64,000 bases of DNA, from contig CAZKBI010000003.1 in assembly GCA_964551195.1 (NCBI GenBank), positions 9,974 through 73,973 of the forward strand, given 5' to 3'. The notes under the pieces were generated by a model. It searched no databases. It worked only from the letters and a program-made list of their open reading frames with translations, and was not told the DNA's origin. Shown here piece after piece: positions 26,003-35,320 of the stretch (positions are counted from its first letter, which is position 1; every line of letters starts with the position of its first letter). Both the position numbers and the translations under genes were made by a program. This DNA comes from CAYZPB01 sp964551195. GTDB taxonomy: Bacteria > Bacillota > Bacilli > Tepidibacillales > Tepidibacillaceae.

Positions 26003-27795
26003 TCCTTATTCAGATGATCTAGAATATTATTAGCTAATTTCTCCCCAATGCCGAGTGCCCTCAGCTGCTCGCTACTAGCTCTCTTCAGTTCTTCAATCGA
26101 AGCAAAATTCTGATATAGTAAAGCCTTACGTTTAGGTCCAACACCCGCTATATCGTCAAGCTCAGATCTCAACATGCTACCTGTACGTAACTGTCTGTGG
26201 AAGGTAATCGCAAAGCGGTGGACCTCATCTTGAATTCTTTGTAGAAGATAGAACTCCTGAGAATTCCGCTCCAATTTAATTAATTCTCCTTCTTTGCCGA
26301 GAATTAATTGTGAACTTCGATGCTTATCATCTTTGGCAATACCAGCTACTGGAATATCCAGACTTAATTCATTCTCTAAGACATCAAGCGCGGCATTAAT
26401 CTGTCCCTGTCCACCATCTACTATAATTAAATCGGGGAGATTCAGCCCTTCCAAGAGAACATGAGTATAACGGCGGCGAATTACCTCACGCATCGTCTCG
26501 TAATCATCAGGTCCTGTGACCTCTTTAATGCGATATTTACGATAACTATTCCGATCGGGTTCACCGTCAATATAGACAACCATCGCAGAGACTGGATTAG
26601 CCCCCTGAATATTGGAATTATCAAAAGCCTCAATTCTTTGCAATCGCTCAATCCCCAGTGACTCGGCTAAGCTCTCAACCGCTTCCTTGGTCCGTCTTTC
26701 CTTACTCAGTGCAAGCAGGAACTTTTCTTTTAGTGCATTCTCCGCATTTTTGTTGGCCAATCGCACTAATTTCCGCTTCTGTCCGCGTTTAGGCTGCAGG
26801 ACTTTTGCTGGAAGCCACTCACTAAAGTCCTCAACTTCTAAATGCTCAGGGAGCAGGACCTCTTTTGCGAGGATTGGATGCTCGAAGTAATACTGGGTTA
26901 TGAAAGAAAGAAAACTTTCCGCCTCGTCGGTGTAATAGGGCAGAATTCTGAGATCGCTCTTTAACAGATTCCCCTGACGCATGAAGAAAATCTGAACTGC
27001 CATCCAGCCGTCCTCAGTATAGTAACCGATGATATCTCGATCGACTCGGTCATTTATGCTGATCGCCTGCTTGGTCATAATTGCCTCAATATCAGCGAGC
27101 TGCAGTTTAATTTCATTGGCACGCTCGTATTCCATTCGCGCAGAGGCTTCCTGCATATCAGTCACAAGTTTTCGCTTAATTTTCTGATAGTCGCCTTGGA
27201 GAAATTGAGTAATTTCTGCGACCATGCGTTGATTTTCCTCTCGACTAACTGGAAACTCGCAAGGACCCAGGCACTGATCGATATGGTAATAAAGGCAAAC
27301 TTCCTTCTTCATTGTTTTACATTTTCGCAGTGGATAGATCCGATCCAGTAGCTGTTTTACTACCTTAGCTGCACCGGCATCTGGATAGGGACCAAAATAC
27401 TTGCCCTTATCCCTTTTAATCTTCCGCACAATCTCTAAGCGTGGATGCTCGTCAGCGGTGAGCTTAATGTAAGGATAGGTTTTGTCATCCTTGAGCATTA
27501 CGTTATAACGCGGGCGATATTTTTTGATTAGATTATTCTCCAGAATTAAGGCCTCGACAGTAGAATCGGTGATTATATATTCGTAATTAGCAATTTTGCT
27601 GACTAGTAACTGTGTTTTACGGTTGTGACTACCAGTAAAATAGGAGCGAACCCGACTACGCAAGGACTTAGCCTTGCCAACATAAATAACCTTGCCACTA
27701 TCATCGAGCATTAGATAACAACCAGGATTATCTGGCAGAACAGCTAGCTTCTCTTTAAGCTTATTTAGTTGATCATTCGGCTCTGCTCTACTCAA
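25999..27795 (-). CDS. uvrC: UvrABC excinuclease subunit C
   Basis: 598 residues, full length. Makes both incisions in nucleotide excision repair. GIY-YIG nuclease at the N-terminus (NPGCYLMLDDSGKVIYVGKA), then YFGPYPDA, a Cys cluster (RKCKTMKKEVCLYYHIDQCLGPC given as KCKTMKKEVC and CLGPC), UVR motif near 200, the RNase H-like domain with IEAFDNSNIQGANPVSAMVV and LIIVDGGQGQ, and a C-terminal helix-hairpin-helix pair (DIAGVGPKRK, LRALGIGEKLA). It is downstream of trxA as in Bacillus, but separated by a terminator. Confidence 0.97.
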   Translation of the reverse strand: MSRAEPNDQLNKLKEKLAVLPDNPGCYLMLDDSGKVIYVGKAKSLRSRVRSYFTGSHNRKTQLLVSKIANYEYIITDSTVEALILENNLIKKYRPRYNVMLKDDKTYPYIKLTADEHPRLEIVRKIKRDKGKYFGPYPDAGAAKVVKQLLDRIYPLRKCKTMKKEVCLYYHIDQCLGPCEFPVSREENQRMVAEITQFLQGDYQKIKRKLVTDMQEASARMEYERANEIKLQLADIEAIMTKQAISINDRVDRDIIGYYTEDGWMAVQIFFMRQGNLLKSDLRILPYYTDEAESFLSFITQYYFEHPILAKEVLLPEHLEVEDFSEWLPAKVLQPKRGQKRKLVRLANKNAENALKEKFLLALSKERRTKEAVESLAESLGIERLQRIEAFDNSNIQGANPVSAMVVYIDGEPDRNSYRKYRIKEVTGPDDYETMREVIRRRYTHVLLEGLNLPDLIIVDGGQGQINAALDVLENELSLDIPVAGIAKDDKHRSSQLILGKEGELIKLERNSQEFYLLQRIQDEVHRFAITFHRQLRTGSMLRSELDDIAGVGPKRKALLYQNFASIEELKRASSEQLRALGIGEKLANNILDHLNKD

Positions 27796-27880
27796 ATTTA
27801 TCGCCCCTCTCAGTAATTTCTAATTAGATATATTTTATCATAAATTTTTCAAACAACCTCTTGGAACTTGCTATTGAAAA

Positions 27881-27927
27881 AACCACCAGCTGTCCATCAG
27901 AATAAACTGATCAAACAGGTAGTGGTT
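27881..27927 (-). terminator. Terminator of trxA
   Basis: Long imperfect stem: AACCAC...CTGT...ATCAG on one arm and CTGAT...ACAG...GTGGTT on the other, loop AATAAA, followed on the minus strand by TTTTTTC. Confidence 0.75.
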
Positions 27928-27955
27928 GGTGTTCATACAGCATTAATTGGTTAAA

Positions 27956-28273
27956 CTATTGATGCCGTTTGATAGTTGCCTTAAGTTCGTCCTTTGGTGC
28001 AAAGCCAACAATTTTGTCTACGGGCTCGCCATCCTTAAATAAAATCATTGTTGGAATGCTCATAACTCCGTATTTTCTTGACATTTCTGGGTTTTCATCT
28101 ACATTTAATTTTGCAATAGTTACTTGATCTCCTAGATCAATTGCTAGCTCAGCTAGAACTGGTGCAATCATTCTACAAGGTCCACACCAGGCTGCCCAGA
28201 AATCAACCAGTACTAAGCCGCCACCTTCAACTTCAGCAGCAAACGTTTGATCCGTTACATCGATAAGTGCCAT
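27956..28273 (-). CDS. trxA: Thioredoxin
   Basis: 105 residues. Cytoplasmic disulfide reductase with active site FWAAWCGPCRMIAP, conserved cis-Pro in SIPTMILF, and the usual DVDENPEM-like block LNVDENPEMSRKYGV. It has its own promoter and a strong hairpin terminator, so it is transcribed alone between mutS2 and uvrC. Confidence 0.97.
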   Translation of the reverse strand: MALIDVTDQTFAAEVEGGGLVLVDFWAAWCGPCRMIAPVLAELAIDLGDQVTIAKLNVDENPEMSRKYGVMSIPTMILFKDGEPVDKIVGFAPKDELKATIKRHQ

Positions 28274-28305
28274 ACAAATCCTCCTCTATTGTTTATGATT
28301 TTCAA

Positions 28306-28314
28306 ATTATACCA
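28306..28314 (-). promoter_or_regulatory. trxA extended -10 promoter
   Basis: TGGTATAAT on the minus strand about 35 nt upstream of the trxA start, a perfect TATAAT with the TGn extension; no good -35. Confidence 0.6.
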
Positions 28315-28377
28315 TCAATACTGACTAATATCTACATGGCAAGTATAGTAAATTATGTAATTTTATTCCAATCCTAA

Positions 28378-30729
28378 CTACTTGAAGGTTACAACCGTTA
28401 CGCCACCGCCACCTTCGCCATGACGCCCTGGCCGCAGCTCTTTGGTATGTGGATGGCGTCGCAGAAAATCCTGCAGGCCGGCTCGCAGCTTACCAGTTCC
28501 CATGCCATGGATTACCGTCACCTGTGAGTAACCTTGGAGAAAAGCCTTATCAAGATAGGTATCTAATTCGGCAATCGCATCCTCAACATTATATCCGTGT
28601 AAATCAATCTCTGGCCGAACATTACTCTCACTACGCCTAAAGCTAGTTCCTACAAATGATTTCACTTCAGTTTCTTTTGGCAAAAAACTTAGCTCGGATC
28701 GTTCAAGTTTCAATTTGAGGCTACCAATCTGCACGAGAAACTCCCCTGCAGAAAGTTGGTCGAGTATTGTTCCACGTCGGTCGAAACTTAATACATGCAC
28801 GTCATCACCGACCTTTAACTCTGACTTATCCGGCTTGCGTATCCGCTTTTTTTTCTGCTCCGGAATCGCGCTGTCAAGTTGCTTCTTCATTTCAATTAAG
28901 CGGTGTTCTTTCACGCTAACCTCTTCCGCTAGAGCAAATTGCCTAAGATCGTTAATTACCGTCTCTGCCGTTTTTTTCGCTTTTTCAACTATCTCCTCAG
29001 CTTCACGCTGTGCATCGGTATAAATTTTTTCTCGCTCCAATTCAAAATGCGCTAAACGATCTTCCAACTCTGAGCTTGTTCGTGCAGCCTGTTTTCTTAA
29101 CTCCTCCGCAGCTATTCGTTCTTTTTCAGCTAAAGAACGATTCTCCTCAAGAATTGCGATCATCGATTCAACCTGTCGATCGTCCTGGTTGAGCTGCTCT
29201 TTTGCGACTTCAATTATCTCATCATCCAGTCCTAAACGCTTGGCAATTAGAAAGGCATTACTCCTTCCAGGTGCACCAATCATTAAGCGATAGGTAGGCC
29301 GAAGCGTCTCTACGCAGAACTCGACACTCGCATTAACCACTCCTGGATTATTATAGGCATAGGCCTTAAGCTCGCTATAATGTGTCGTTGCAACAACAGA
29401 CGCACCGACACTGCGAATATATTCTAGAAGTGCAATCGCCAAGGCAGCACCTTCTGTTGGATCCGTTCCTGCGCCTAATTCATCAAGTAAGATTAAGCTA
29501 TTTTCATCAAATTCAGCGAGAATGCTGATAATATTTGTCATGTGGCTGGAGAAGGTACTAAGGCTCTGTTCAATTGACTGTTCATCGCCAATGTCAACAT
29601 ATACTGCTGAGTAAAGACTCGCGACACTACCCTCTTCAACAGGTAAGTGCAGGCCGGCCATCGCCATTAAACTCAAGAGCCCGATCGTCTTCAGGGAGAC
29701 CGTCTTCCCACCAGTATTAGGGCCCGTAATCACAATCGCCCGATAATCTCTGCCAAGCTCCACATCAATTGGAACAACTTCATCTTTGGCTATCAGGGGA
29801 TGTCTAGCTTTTCTAAGATTTAACCAACCATCTTTATTTAAAAGTGGCTTAGTAGCACGCATTTCCTCTGCCAACTCGGCCTTAGACTGGATAAAATCAA
29901 TCTGCGCCAAGGCTTCCACGTTTAACATTAGTATTTCTTGTTCAGCCATAGCTTGGGCACTTAAGTGTTGGAGAATTTTTTCTATTTCCTTCTCCTCATT
30001 TATTATTGCCTCTCGCAACTGATTATTTATCTCTACAATCGCCGCCGGCTCAACATAGATTGTTGCACCAGAAGCCGATTGATCATGAACTATTCCACCA
30101 AAATGCATCCGATGTTCCTGTTTCACCGGAATGACATAACGATTATTGCGAATTGTAACAATTGGGTCCTGAAGTTTACTCTGGTTAACCGGACTCTTGA
30201 TGATGGATTCCAACTTGGATTTAAGTTTCGCTTCAGAACTAGAAATCTTTTGACGAATACGATTTAGCTCGGGAGATGCCGAATCTTTAATTTCACCATT
30301 CTCATCTATTGCCGCAAGAATTGCTTTCTCCAAATTCGATAAATCCTCAATTACGCCTGCCAGCTCAAACAGTTTAGGGATTAGATTTGGTTTAGCAAAA
30401 CTAAGAAGTGATCGTTTGACCCGCCTACCAGCATAGATTGTATTAGCAATATCTAAAAGCTGCTCAATCGACAGAACTCCTGCCTTATCCAGCCTTTTTA
30501 GTGCAGGACGTAACTCCTTAACGCCACCTAAGGATACCCCGCCGCTAATACGAAAGAGGTCTAGACCTTCACGCGTCTCCGCCTGCCAAGATTCCGCAAG
30601 TTCTAGTCGGGTAGTTGGCACTAGAGCCGCCGTTAATTCCTTGCCCATAGCAGTAGCCGCTTTGGCCTCAAGTTTCGCGATAATTTTTGGATACTCTAAT
30701 GCATTTAAACTCCGTACATTCACGTCCAT
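28378..30729 (-). CDS. mutS2: MutS2 endonuclease / ribosome-rescue ATPase
   Basis: 783 residues. MutS-type core and ATPase with Walker A ITGPNTGGKTVSLKTIG, ILLDELGAGTDPTEG as Walker B, and a coiled-coil arm (about 510-600) rich in Glu and Lys. The KOW-like segment VGDDVHVLSF precedes a C-terminal Smr domain (DLHGYNVEDAIAELDTYL, VIHGMGTGKLRAGL) with nuclease activity. Family members suppress recombination and, in Bacillus, act on collided ribosomes. Its neighbours uvrC and trxA match Bacillus order; the polX and zapA genes usually nearby are absent. Confidence 0.96.
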   Translation of the reverse strand: MDVNVRSLNALEYPKIIAKLEAKAATAMGKELTAALVPTTRLELAESWQAETREGLDLFRISGGVSLGGVKELRPALKRLDKAGVLSIEQLLDIANTIYAGRRVKRSLLSFAKPNLIPKLFELAGVIEDLSNLEKAILAAIDENGEIKDSASPELNRIRQKISSSEAKLKSKLESIIKSPVNQSKLQDPIVTIRNNRYVIPVKQEHRMHFGGIVHDQSASGATIYVEPAAIVEINNQLREAIINEEKEIEKILQHLSAQAMAEQEILMLNVEALAQIDFIQSKAELAEEMRATKPLLNKDGWLNLRKARHPLIAKDEVVPIDVELGRDYRAIVITGPNTGGKTVSLKTIGLLSLMAMAGLHLPVEEGSVASLYSAVYVDIGDEQSIEQSLSTFSSHMTNIISILAEFDENSLILLDELGAGTDPTEGAALAIALLEYIRSVGASVVATTHYSELKAYAYNNPGVVNASVEFCVETLRPTYRLMIGAPGRSNAFLIAKRLGLDDEIIEVAKEQLNQDDRQVESMIAILEENRSLAEKERIAAEELRKQAARTSSELEDRLAHFELEREKIYTDAQREAEEIVEKAKKTAETVINDLRQFALAEEVSVKEHRLIEMKKQLDSAIPEQKKKRIRKPDKSELKVGDDVHVLSFDRRGTILDQLSAGEFLVQIGSLKLKLERSELSFLPKETEVKSFVGTSFRRSESNVRPEIDLHGYNVEDAIAELDTYLDKAFLQGYSQVTVIHGMGTGKLRAGLQDFLRRHPHTKELRPGRHGEGGGGVTVVTFK

Positions 30730-30808
30730 TTCACCTCTTATTAATCATTATATACTTTCGCGCATGCTTAATATAGTTGAAAATTATCTAGTATCCGATT
30801 GCTGATAA

Positions 30809-30817
30809 TGATATACT
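30809..30817 (+). promoter_or_regulatory. Possible promoter of the second ABC exporter operon
   Basis: TGATATACT, an extended -10 (TGn + TATACT), with a poor -35. It would start transcription about 20 nt before the hairpin at 30847. Confidence 0.35.
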
Positions 30818-30846
30818 CATCTAAGTAGAATAAGCCACTTAAAAGT

Positions 30847-30872
30847 CGCGTTGGGACAACCGATGCGTTTTT
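30847..30872 (+). terminator. Terminator-like hairpin in the ABC exporter leader
   Basis: CGCGTTGG (30847-30854) pairs with CCGATGCG (30860-30867) as an 8-bp RNA stem with two G-U pairs, loop GACAA, followed by TTTTTATTTG. No plus-strand gene lies upstream (mutS2 is divergent), so it is a candidate attenuator in the leader rather than the end of another gene. Confidence 0.5.
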
Positions 30873-30914
30873 ATTTGTATTGATGTTTACGAAATATGGA
30901 AATAGGGGTTAATC

Positions 30915-32675
30915 ATGAGTGTTTTCAAAGACCTTTCTTGGTTTTTTAAACAGGAAAAGAAAAGTTATATTGTTGGTATCCTTGTTCTAATCATTGTAGC
31001 GGTAATTGTGCTCTTTCCACCCTATGCTGTTGGGATTATTGTTGACCATATCGACCAAGGGACCTTAACCGGGAAGACTTTATTTACCTGGTTATTCCTG
31101 ATTGCTTTTAGTGGTTTCATCCTTTATGGTCTACGTTACTTCTGGCGAATTATGATTTATGGTGCGGCAGCCCGTTTAGCGCAGAATTTGCGGAATCAAC
31201 TCTACCAAAGATTTACTGATCATACATCTGATTTCTACAATGAGCAGCGAACAGGGGACTTAATGGCGCATGCCACTAATGACGTGCAGGCGGTCGAGAT
31301 GACAGCTGGAGACGGTATTCTAACTCTAATCGATTCAATTACCATGGGTGGCATGGTTATTATGATGATGTCCGTCTTCGTTAGCTGGGAACTAACCTTG
31401 ATTAGCTTATTACCCATGCCTTTCATGGCAATTATTACAGGACGCTATGGGACGCTGATTCACCAGCGATTCTCCTTAGCTCAGTCCTCTTTTTCCAACC
31501 TAAACGATAAGGTGCAAGAGAGTGTTTCTGGTATTCGCCTTACTAAATCCTTCGGAATTGAAAAAGCAGAAATTAATGATTTTTCGGAAAAATCTGATGA
31601 TACTGTTAAGAAAAATATTGCTGTTGCGAAAATCGATGCGCTCTTTGATCCGACTATTTTCTTCATTGTAGGAATCTCCTATTTTCTAGCAATCTCTTTT
31701 GGCGGCTATTTTGTTGTGGTCGACAAAATAACCATCGGTCAGCTGACAACCTTTATTATGTATTTAGGTAATTTAATCTGGCCAATGCTCGCTTTTGGCT
31801 GGCTCTTCAATATTGTTGAACGTGGTCACGCTTCCTACGACCGCATCCAAGCGCTGTTAAATATTAAACCATCTGTTGTCGACAGAGAGGATGCCCTCTT
31901 TACAGTACCACAAGGTGATATTAGCTATCGGATTAAGGGCTTTAAGTATCATCAAGACGAGGAGCCAGTTCTAAAGGAGATACGCTTTGATATCAAGCGC
32001 GGTTCCACTCTTGGTATTGTCGGTCGAACTGGCAGCGGTAAATCCACACTTTCGCGTCTCTTATTGCGTGAGTTTGATCTAAGCGACGGCGATATTCTAA
32101 TTGGGGGGCACTCAATCTACGACTACAGAATTGATTCCCTGCGCCAAGCAATCGGCTATGTACCGCAAGACCATTTCCTTTTCTCAACTACGATCGCGGA
32201 AAACATTGCTTTTGCGAGACCTGAATCGACTTTAGAAGAGATTCGTCAGGTGGCAGAACTCGCCTACATAGATAGGGATATTATGCAATTCCCGGATGGC
32301 TACGGTACTATCGTTGGTGAAAGAGGAACGACATTGTCTGGAGGGCAGAAACAGCGAATTTCAATTGCTCGCGCCTTGCTGCTTAATCCTGAAATTCTGA
32401 TACTTGATGATGCTCTTTCCGCTGTTGATGCGAAAACAGAGCAGGCAATTCTAGACCATTTAATTAAATTGCGTCAGGGTAAAACGACAATTATTGCGTC
32501 ACATCGGATTAGTTCGCTTAGTCATGCCGAATTAATTATTGTGTTAGAAAACGGCCAACTAGTTGAACGAGGAACTCATCAGCAGTTAATCGCAGGTGAT
32601 GGCTGGTATAAAGAAATCTATCTAAGACAGCAGCTTGAGCAGCTATTAGAGCAAGGCGGTGAGCTAAATGTCTAG
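30915..32675 (+). CDS. Heterodimeric ABC exporter subunit with degenerate Walker B (BmrC/YheI-like)
   Basis: 586 residues: six membrane segments (about 1-300) and ATPase. Walker A is VGRTGSGKSTL, signature the canonical LSGGQKQR, but Walker B reads LILDDALSAVD, with Asp where the catalytic Glu should be, and H-loop is ASHRIS. This combination (good signature, no catalytic Glu) marks the degenerate half of heterodimeric multidrug exporters such as BmrC or LmrC. It overlaps its partner by 8 nt. ATG follows TAGGGGTTAATC, a weak ribosome site. Substrate unknown. Confidence 0.92.
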   Translation: MSVFKDLSWFFKQEKKSYIVGILVLIIVAVIVLFPPYAVGIIVDHIDQGTLTGKTLFTWLFLIAFSGFILYGLRYFWRIMIYGAAARLAQNLRNQLYQRFTDHTSDFYNEQRTGDLMAHATNDVQAVEMTAGDGILTLIDSITMGGMVIMMMSVFVSWELTLISLLPMPFMAIITGRYGTLIHQRFSLAQSSFSNLNDKVQESVSGIRLTKSFGIEKAEINDFSEKSDDTVKKNIAVAKIDALFDPTIFFIVGISYFLAISFGGYFVVVDKITIGQLTTFIMYLGNLIWPMLAFGWLFNIVERGHASYDRIQALLNIKPSVVDREDALFTVPQGDISYRIKGFKYHQDEEPVLKEIRFDIKRGSTLGIVGRTGSGKSTLSRLLLREFDLSDGDILIGGHSIYDYRIDSLRQAIGYVPQDHFLFSTTIAENIAFARPESTLEEIRQVAELAYIDRDIMQFPDGYGTIVGERGTTLSGGQKQRISIARALLLNPEILILDDALSAVDAKTEQAILDHLIKLRQGKTTIIASHRISSLSHAELIIVLENGQLVERGTHQQLIAGDGWYKEIYLRQQLEQLLEQGGELNV

Positions 32676-34458
32676 TGAAACTTTGACTCTCCAAGATCAT
32701 TCAACTAAAGAGAATATTACACGCAAAAGAACAGTTAGACGGCTTGCTGGTTATGCGAATAAGCACACCAGCCTAATTGTTTTCAGTTTCTTAATTCTAC
32801 TCTTAGCAACGTTTGCCGATGTGCTGGGCCCAATAATTATGAAAATATTTATTGATGATCACTTGGTCCCGCGCGACTTCGCCATAAATAGTCTTGTTAC
32901 ACTGGCTGTGGTTTATTTTATCCTAATGATTAGTTCTAGTCTTCTAAATTACCTACAACTGCTCTTCTTTCAGAAGATTGCTATAAAAATCATTCACGAG
33001 ATTAGGATCGATACCTTCAGTCGCGTTCAAAGATTGGGATTGGCATTTTTCGATCGGACCTCGGGTGGCAGTTTAATCTCACGGATAACTAACGATACTG
33101 AGGCGATTAAAGAGCTCTATATTGCCGTCCTTTCTACCTTCGTCCAGAATATCGTAATGTTAATCGGTATCATTATTGCCATGTTCTATCTTGACCCGAC
33201 GTTGGCACTATTATACTTAATCTTTTTGCCGGTTATTTTTGTGCTTATCCGTGCCTATCAGTACTTTAGCTCGCGTGTCTTTCATCTAGTGCGGAAAAAG
33301 CTGAGTCAACTCAATACTAAGTTAAATGAATCAATTCAGGGAATGACAATTATCCAAGCAATGCGTCAGGAGAAACGTTTCCGCGCTAACTTCGCTCAAA
33401 CTAATAATGAACTCTATAAGGCAACACTCAGGCATGTAAAAATTAATGCACTACTCGGTCGAAGCGTTGTAGATATTATTTACCTGCTTGGCTTGACATT
33501 GATTCTCGCTTTCTTCGGCGTTCAGAGCTTTAACGGTTTTATTGAGCTTGGTGTGCTCTATGCTTTTATCAATTATTTGGAACGTTTCTTCGAACCGATT
33601 AACATGATTATGCAGAGAATCCCTCAATTCCAGCAAGCGATTGTCGCGTCTGAGCGTGTTTTCGGTCTAATCGACGAAGACCAGGTAGCACCCACAGCTC
33701 TTGGTAATGAAGAACCCGAGATAACTGATGGCCTGATCGAATTTAAGAATGTAACCTTCTCCTACGATGGCAAGGTTGATGTGTTAAAGGACATTAGCTT
33801 TACGGCTAAACCAGGGGAAACAGTTGCCTTAGTTGGACATACCGGCAGTGGCAAAAGCTCGATCAGCAACCTGCTCATGCGCTTCTACCCCTTTGATAAG
33901 GGCGAGATTCTGATCGATGGGGTGAACTTAAACCTCTATCAAGAAGAAGAGTTACGGAGTAAGTTGGGACTCGTTCTGCAAGATGCCTTTCTTTTCTCAG
34001 GTGATATTAACCACAATATTCGATTGTTTAATGAAAAGATTAGCGACCAGAAAATTATCGATGCAGCACGTTTTGTTCAGGCGGATCGATTTATTGAACA
34101 ATTACCACAGAAATACGAGCATCCTGTTGGCGAGCGGGGAAGTACCTTCTCTAGCGGAGAAAGGCAATTGATTTCTTTTGCGCGGACCATTGCCTTGGAC
34201 CCGAAAATCTTAGTGCTTGATGAGGCGACAGCTAATATCGATTCAGAGACGGAAAAAGCGATTCAATTCGCTCTTAAAGAGATGCGTAAGGGAAGGACAA
34301 CGATTGCGATCGCACACAGACTTTCAACAATTTATGATGCGAATCTGATTCTTGTTCTACATAAGGGTGAGATTGTCGAGCGCGGTACACACCAAGAGTT
34401 ACTCCAGATGCAGGGGCGTTATTACAATATGTATAATCTGCAAGAAAGAAACGGCTAA
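32668..34458 (+). CDS. Heterodimeric ABC exporter subunit with catalytic Glu (BmrD/LmrD-like)
   Basis: 596 residues. Six TM segments after about 35 cytoplasmic residues; only a short loop between TM1 and TM2, unlike the 699-residue exporter near position 200. Walker A LVGHTGSGKSS, a deviating signature FSSGERQ, Walker B ILVLDEATANID with Glu, H-loop AIAHRLS. Together with the preceding subunit this makes one complete ATP site (this Walker B with the partner's LSGGQ) and one degenerate site. The operon ends just before cvpA, which is convergent. Confidence 0.93.
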   Translation: MSSETLTLQDHSTKENITRKRTVRRLAGYANKHTSLIVFSFLILLLATFADVLGPIIMKIFIDDHLVPRDFAINSLVTLAVVYFILMISSSLLNYLQLLFFQKIAIKIIHEIRIDTFSRVQRLGLAFFDRTSGGSLISRITNDTEAIKELYIAVLSTFVQNIVMLIGIIIAMFYLDPTLALLYLIFLPVIFVLIRAYQYFSSRVFHLVRKKLSQLNTKLNESIQGMTIIQAMRQEKRFRANFAQTNNELYKATLRHVKINALLGRSVVDIIYLLGLTLILAFFGVQSFNGFIELGVLYAFINYLERFFEPINMIMQRIPQFQQAIVASERVFGLIDEDQVAPTALGNEEPEITDGLIEFKNVTFSYDGKVDVLKDISFTAKPGETVALVGHTGSGKSSISNLLMRFYPFDKGEILIDGVNLNLYQEEELRSKLGLVLQDAFLFSGDINHNIRLFNEKISDQKIIDAARFVQADRFIEQLPQKYEHPVGERGSTFSSGERQLISFARTIALDPKILVLDEATANIDSETEKAIQFALKEMRKGRTTIAIAHRLSTIYDANLILVLHKGEIVERGTHQELLQMQGRYYNMYNLQERNG

Positions 34459-34470
34459 AAAACCATCTGA

Positions 34471-35013
34471 TTAATCAATCCAGGTGTTCCATAGATTATA
34501 AGCTTTCTCTGTTAGGCCAGGTGTTGCGTCAAGCATTGCCTGGGAAATACCAGAGCCAGCTAAATGTGTCGCAACCGCCTCTGATGGCAGAACTGTTGCA
34601 AAGTTTACTAAGAGCAAGATAATCAAAAAGCTCTGTGCAAGACCAATGAGCAATCCCGATAATTTATTTAATGTCGAAATAACGGGTAGCTTAGCAACCA
34701 CATCTAAGGCGATTCCAAGTATCCAGAGAATAAATTTCACGACAATAAATATTATAATAAAAGCCAGCGCATTATAGAACATCACCTCAAAATTAAAGGT
34801 CTGAGAAAATAACTCCAATGTTCCGCTCTGAAATTCAGGGAAAGGAATCCACTCGCGGAGAAGGGGCGACAGTTTATCATAGAAAAAGTAAGCAGCTAAT
34901 AAGGCAATAACAAATCCTAGCAGATTAATTAGCTGCTTAACTAGTCCCGAATGATATCCACGTATCGCAAAAAAGAGCAATATGACTAGAATAATAATAT
35001 CTAGGTAATTCAT
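34471..35013 (-). CDS. cvpA: CvpA family membrane protein
   Basis: 180 residues with four membrane segments. The N-terminus YLDIIILVILLFFAIRGYHSGLVKQLINLLG, given here as DIIILVILLFFAIRGYHSG, is the CvpA signature (Arg-Gly-...-Gly in the first loop). In other bacteria CvpA is linked to colicin V production and envelope stress; in Bacillota it usually lies between pheT and mutS2, as it does here after loss of rnhC/zapA. Exact function is not known. Confidence 0.88.
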   Translation of the reverse strand: MNYLDIIILVILLFFAIRGYHSGLVKQLINLLGFVIALLAAYFFYDKLSPLLREWIPFPEFQSGTLELFSQTFNFEVMFYNALAFIIIFIVVKFILWILGIALDVVAKLPVISTLNKLSGLLIGLAQSFLIILLLVNFATVLPSEAVATHLAGSGISQAMLDATPGLTEKAYNLWNTWID

Positions 35014-35035
35014 CTCTTTCTATCCTCTCCACTTT

Positions 35036-35220
35036 TTATTTGCGAATTTCAGCTTGTAACTGATCCTCAAGTTTTCTAATTATTTTCAGATTGATGACGT
35101 TAATTTCCTCATCTGTTAAGGTTCTTTCCCTACTTCTAAATGTTAATGAATAAGCCAAACTTTTCTTGCCCTCGCCCAGCTGTGAACCGGTGTATAGGTC
35201 AAAAAGTTCTAAATCCTCCA
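35036..35220 (-). CDS. pheT: Phenylalanyl-tRNA synthetase beta, C-terminal end after gap
   Basis: Minus-strand frame ending at TAA (35038-35036) and open into the gap. It encodes DLELFDLYTGSQLGEGKKS then LAYSLTFRSRERTLTDEEIN, the end of the FDX-ACB tRNA-binding domain of PheT. It is therefore the 3' end of the gene whose first 567 codons lie on the other side of the Ns. With the gap taken as 100 bases the two parts are out of frame. Confidence 0.9.
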
Positions 35221-35320
35221 NNNNNNNNNNNNNNNNNNNNNNNNNNNNNNNNNNNNNNNNNNNNNNNNNNNNNNNNNNNNNNNNNNNNNNNNNNNNNNNN
35301 NNNNNNNNNNNNNNNNNNNN
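35221..35320. other. Assembly gap (100 N) inside pheT
   Basis: Exactly 100 N. About 567 and 61 codons of pheT are visible on the two sides, while PheT is normally about 800 residues, so the true missing length is probably near 500 bases rather than 100. Confidence 0.97.
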
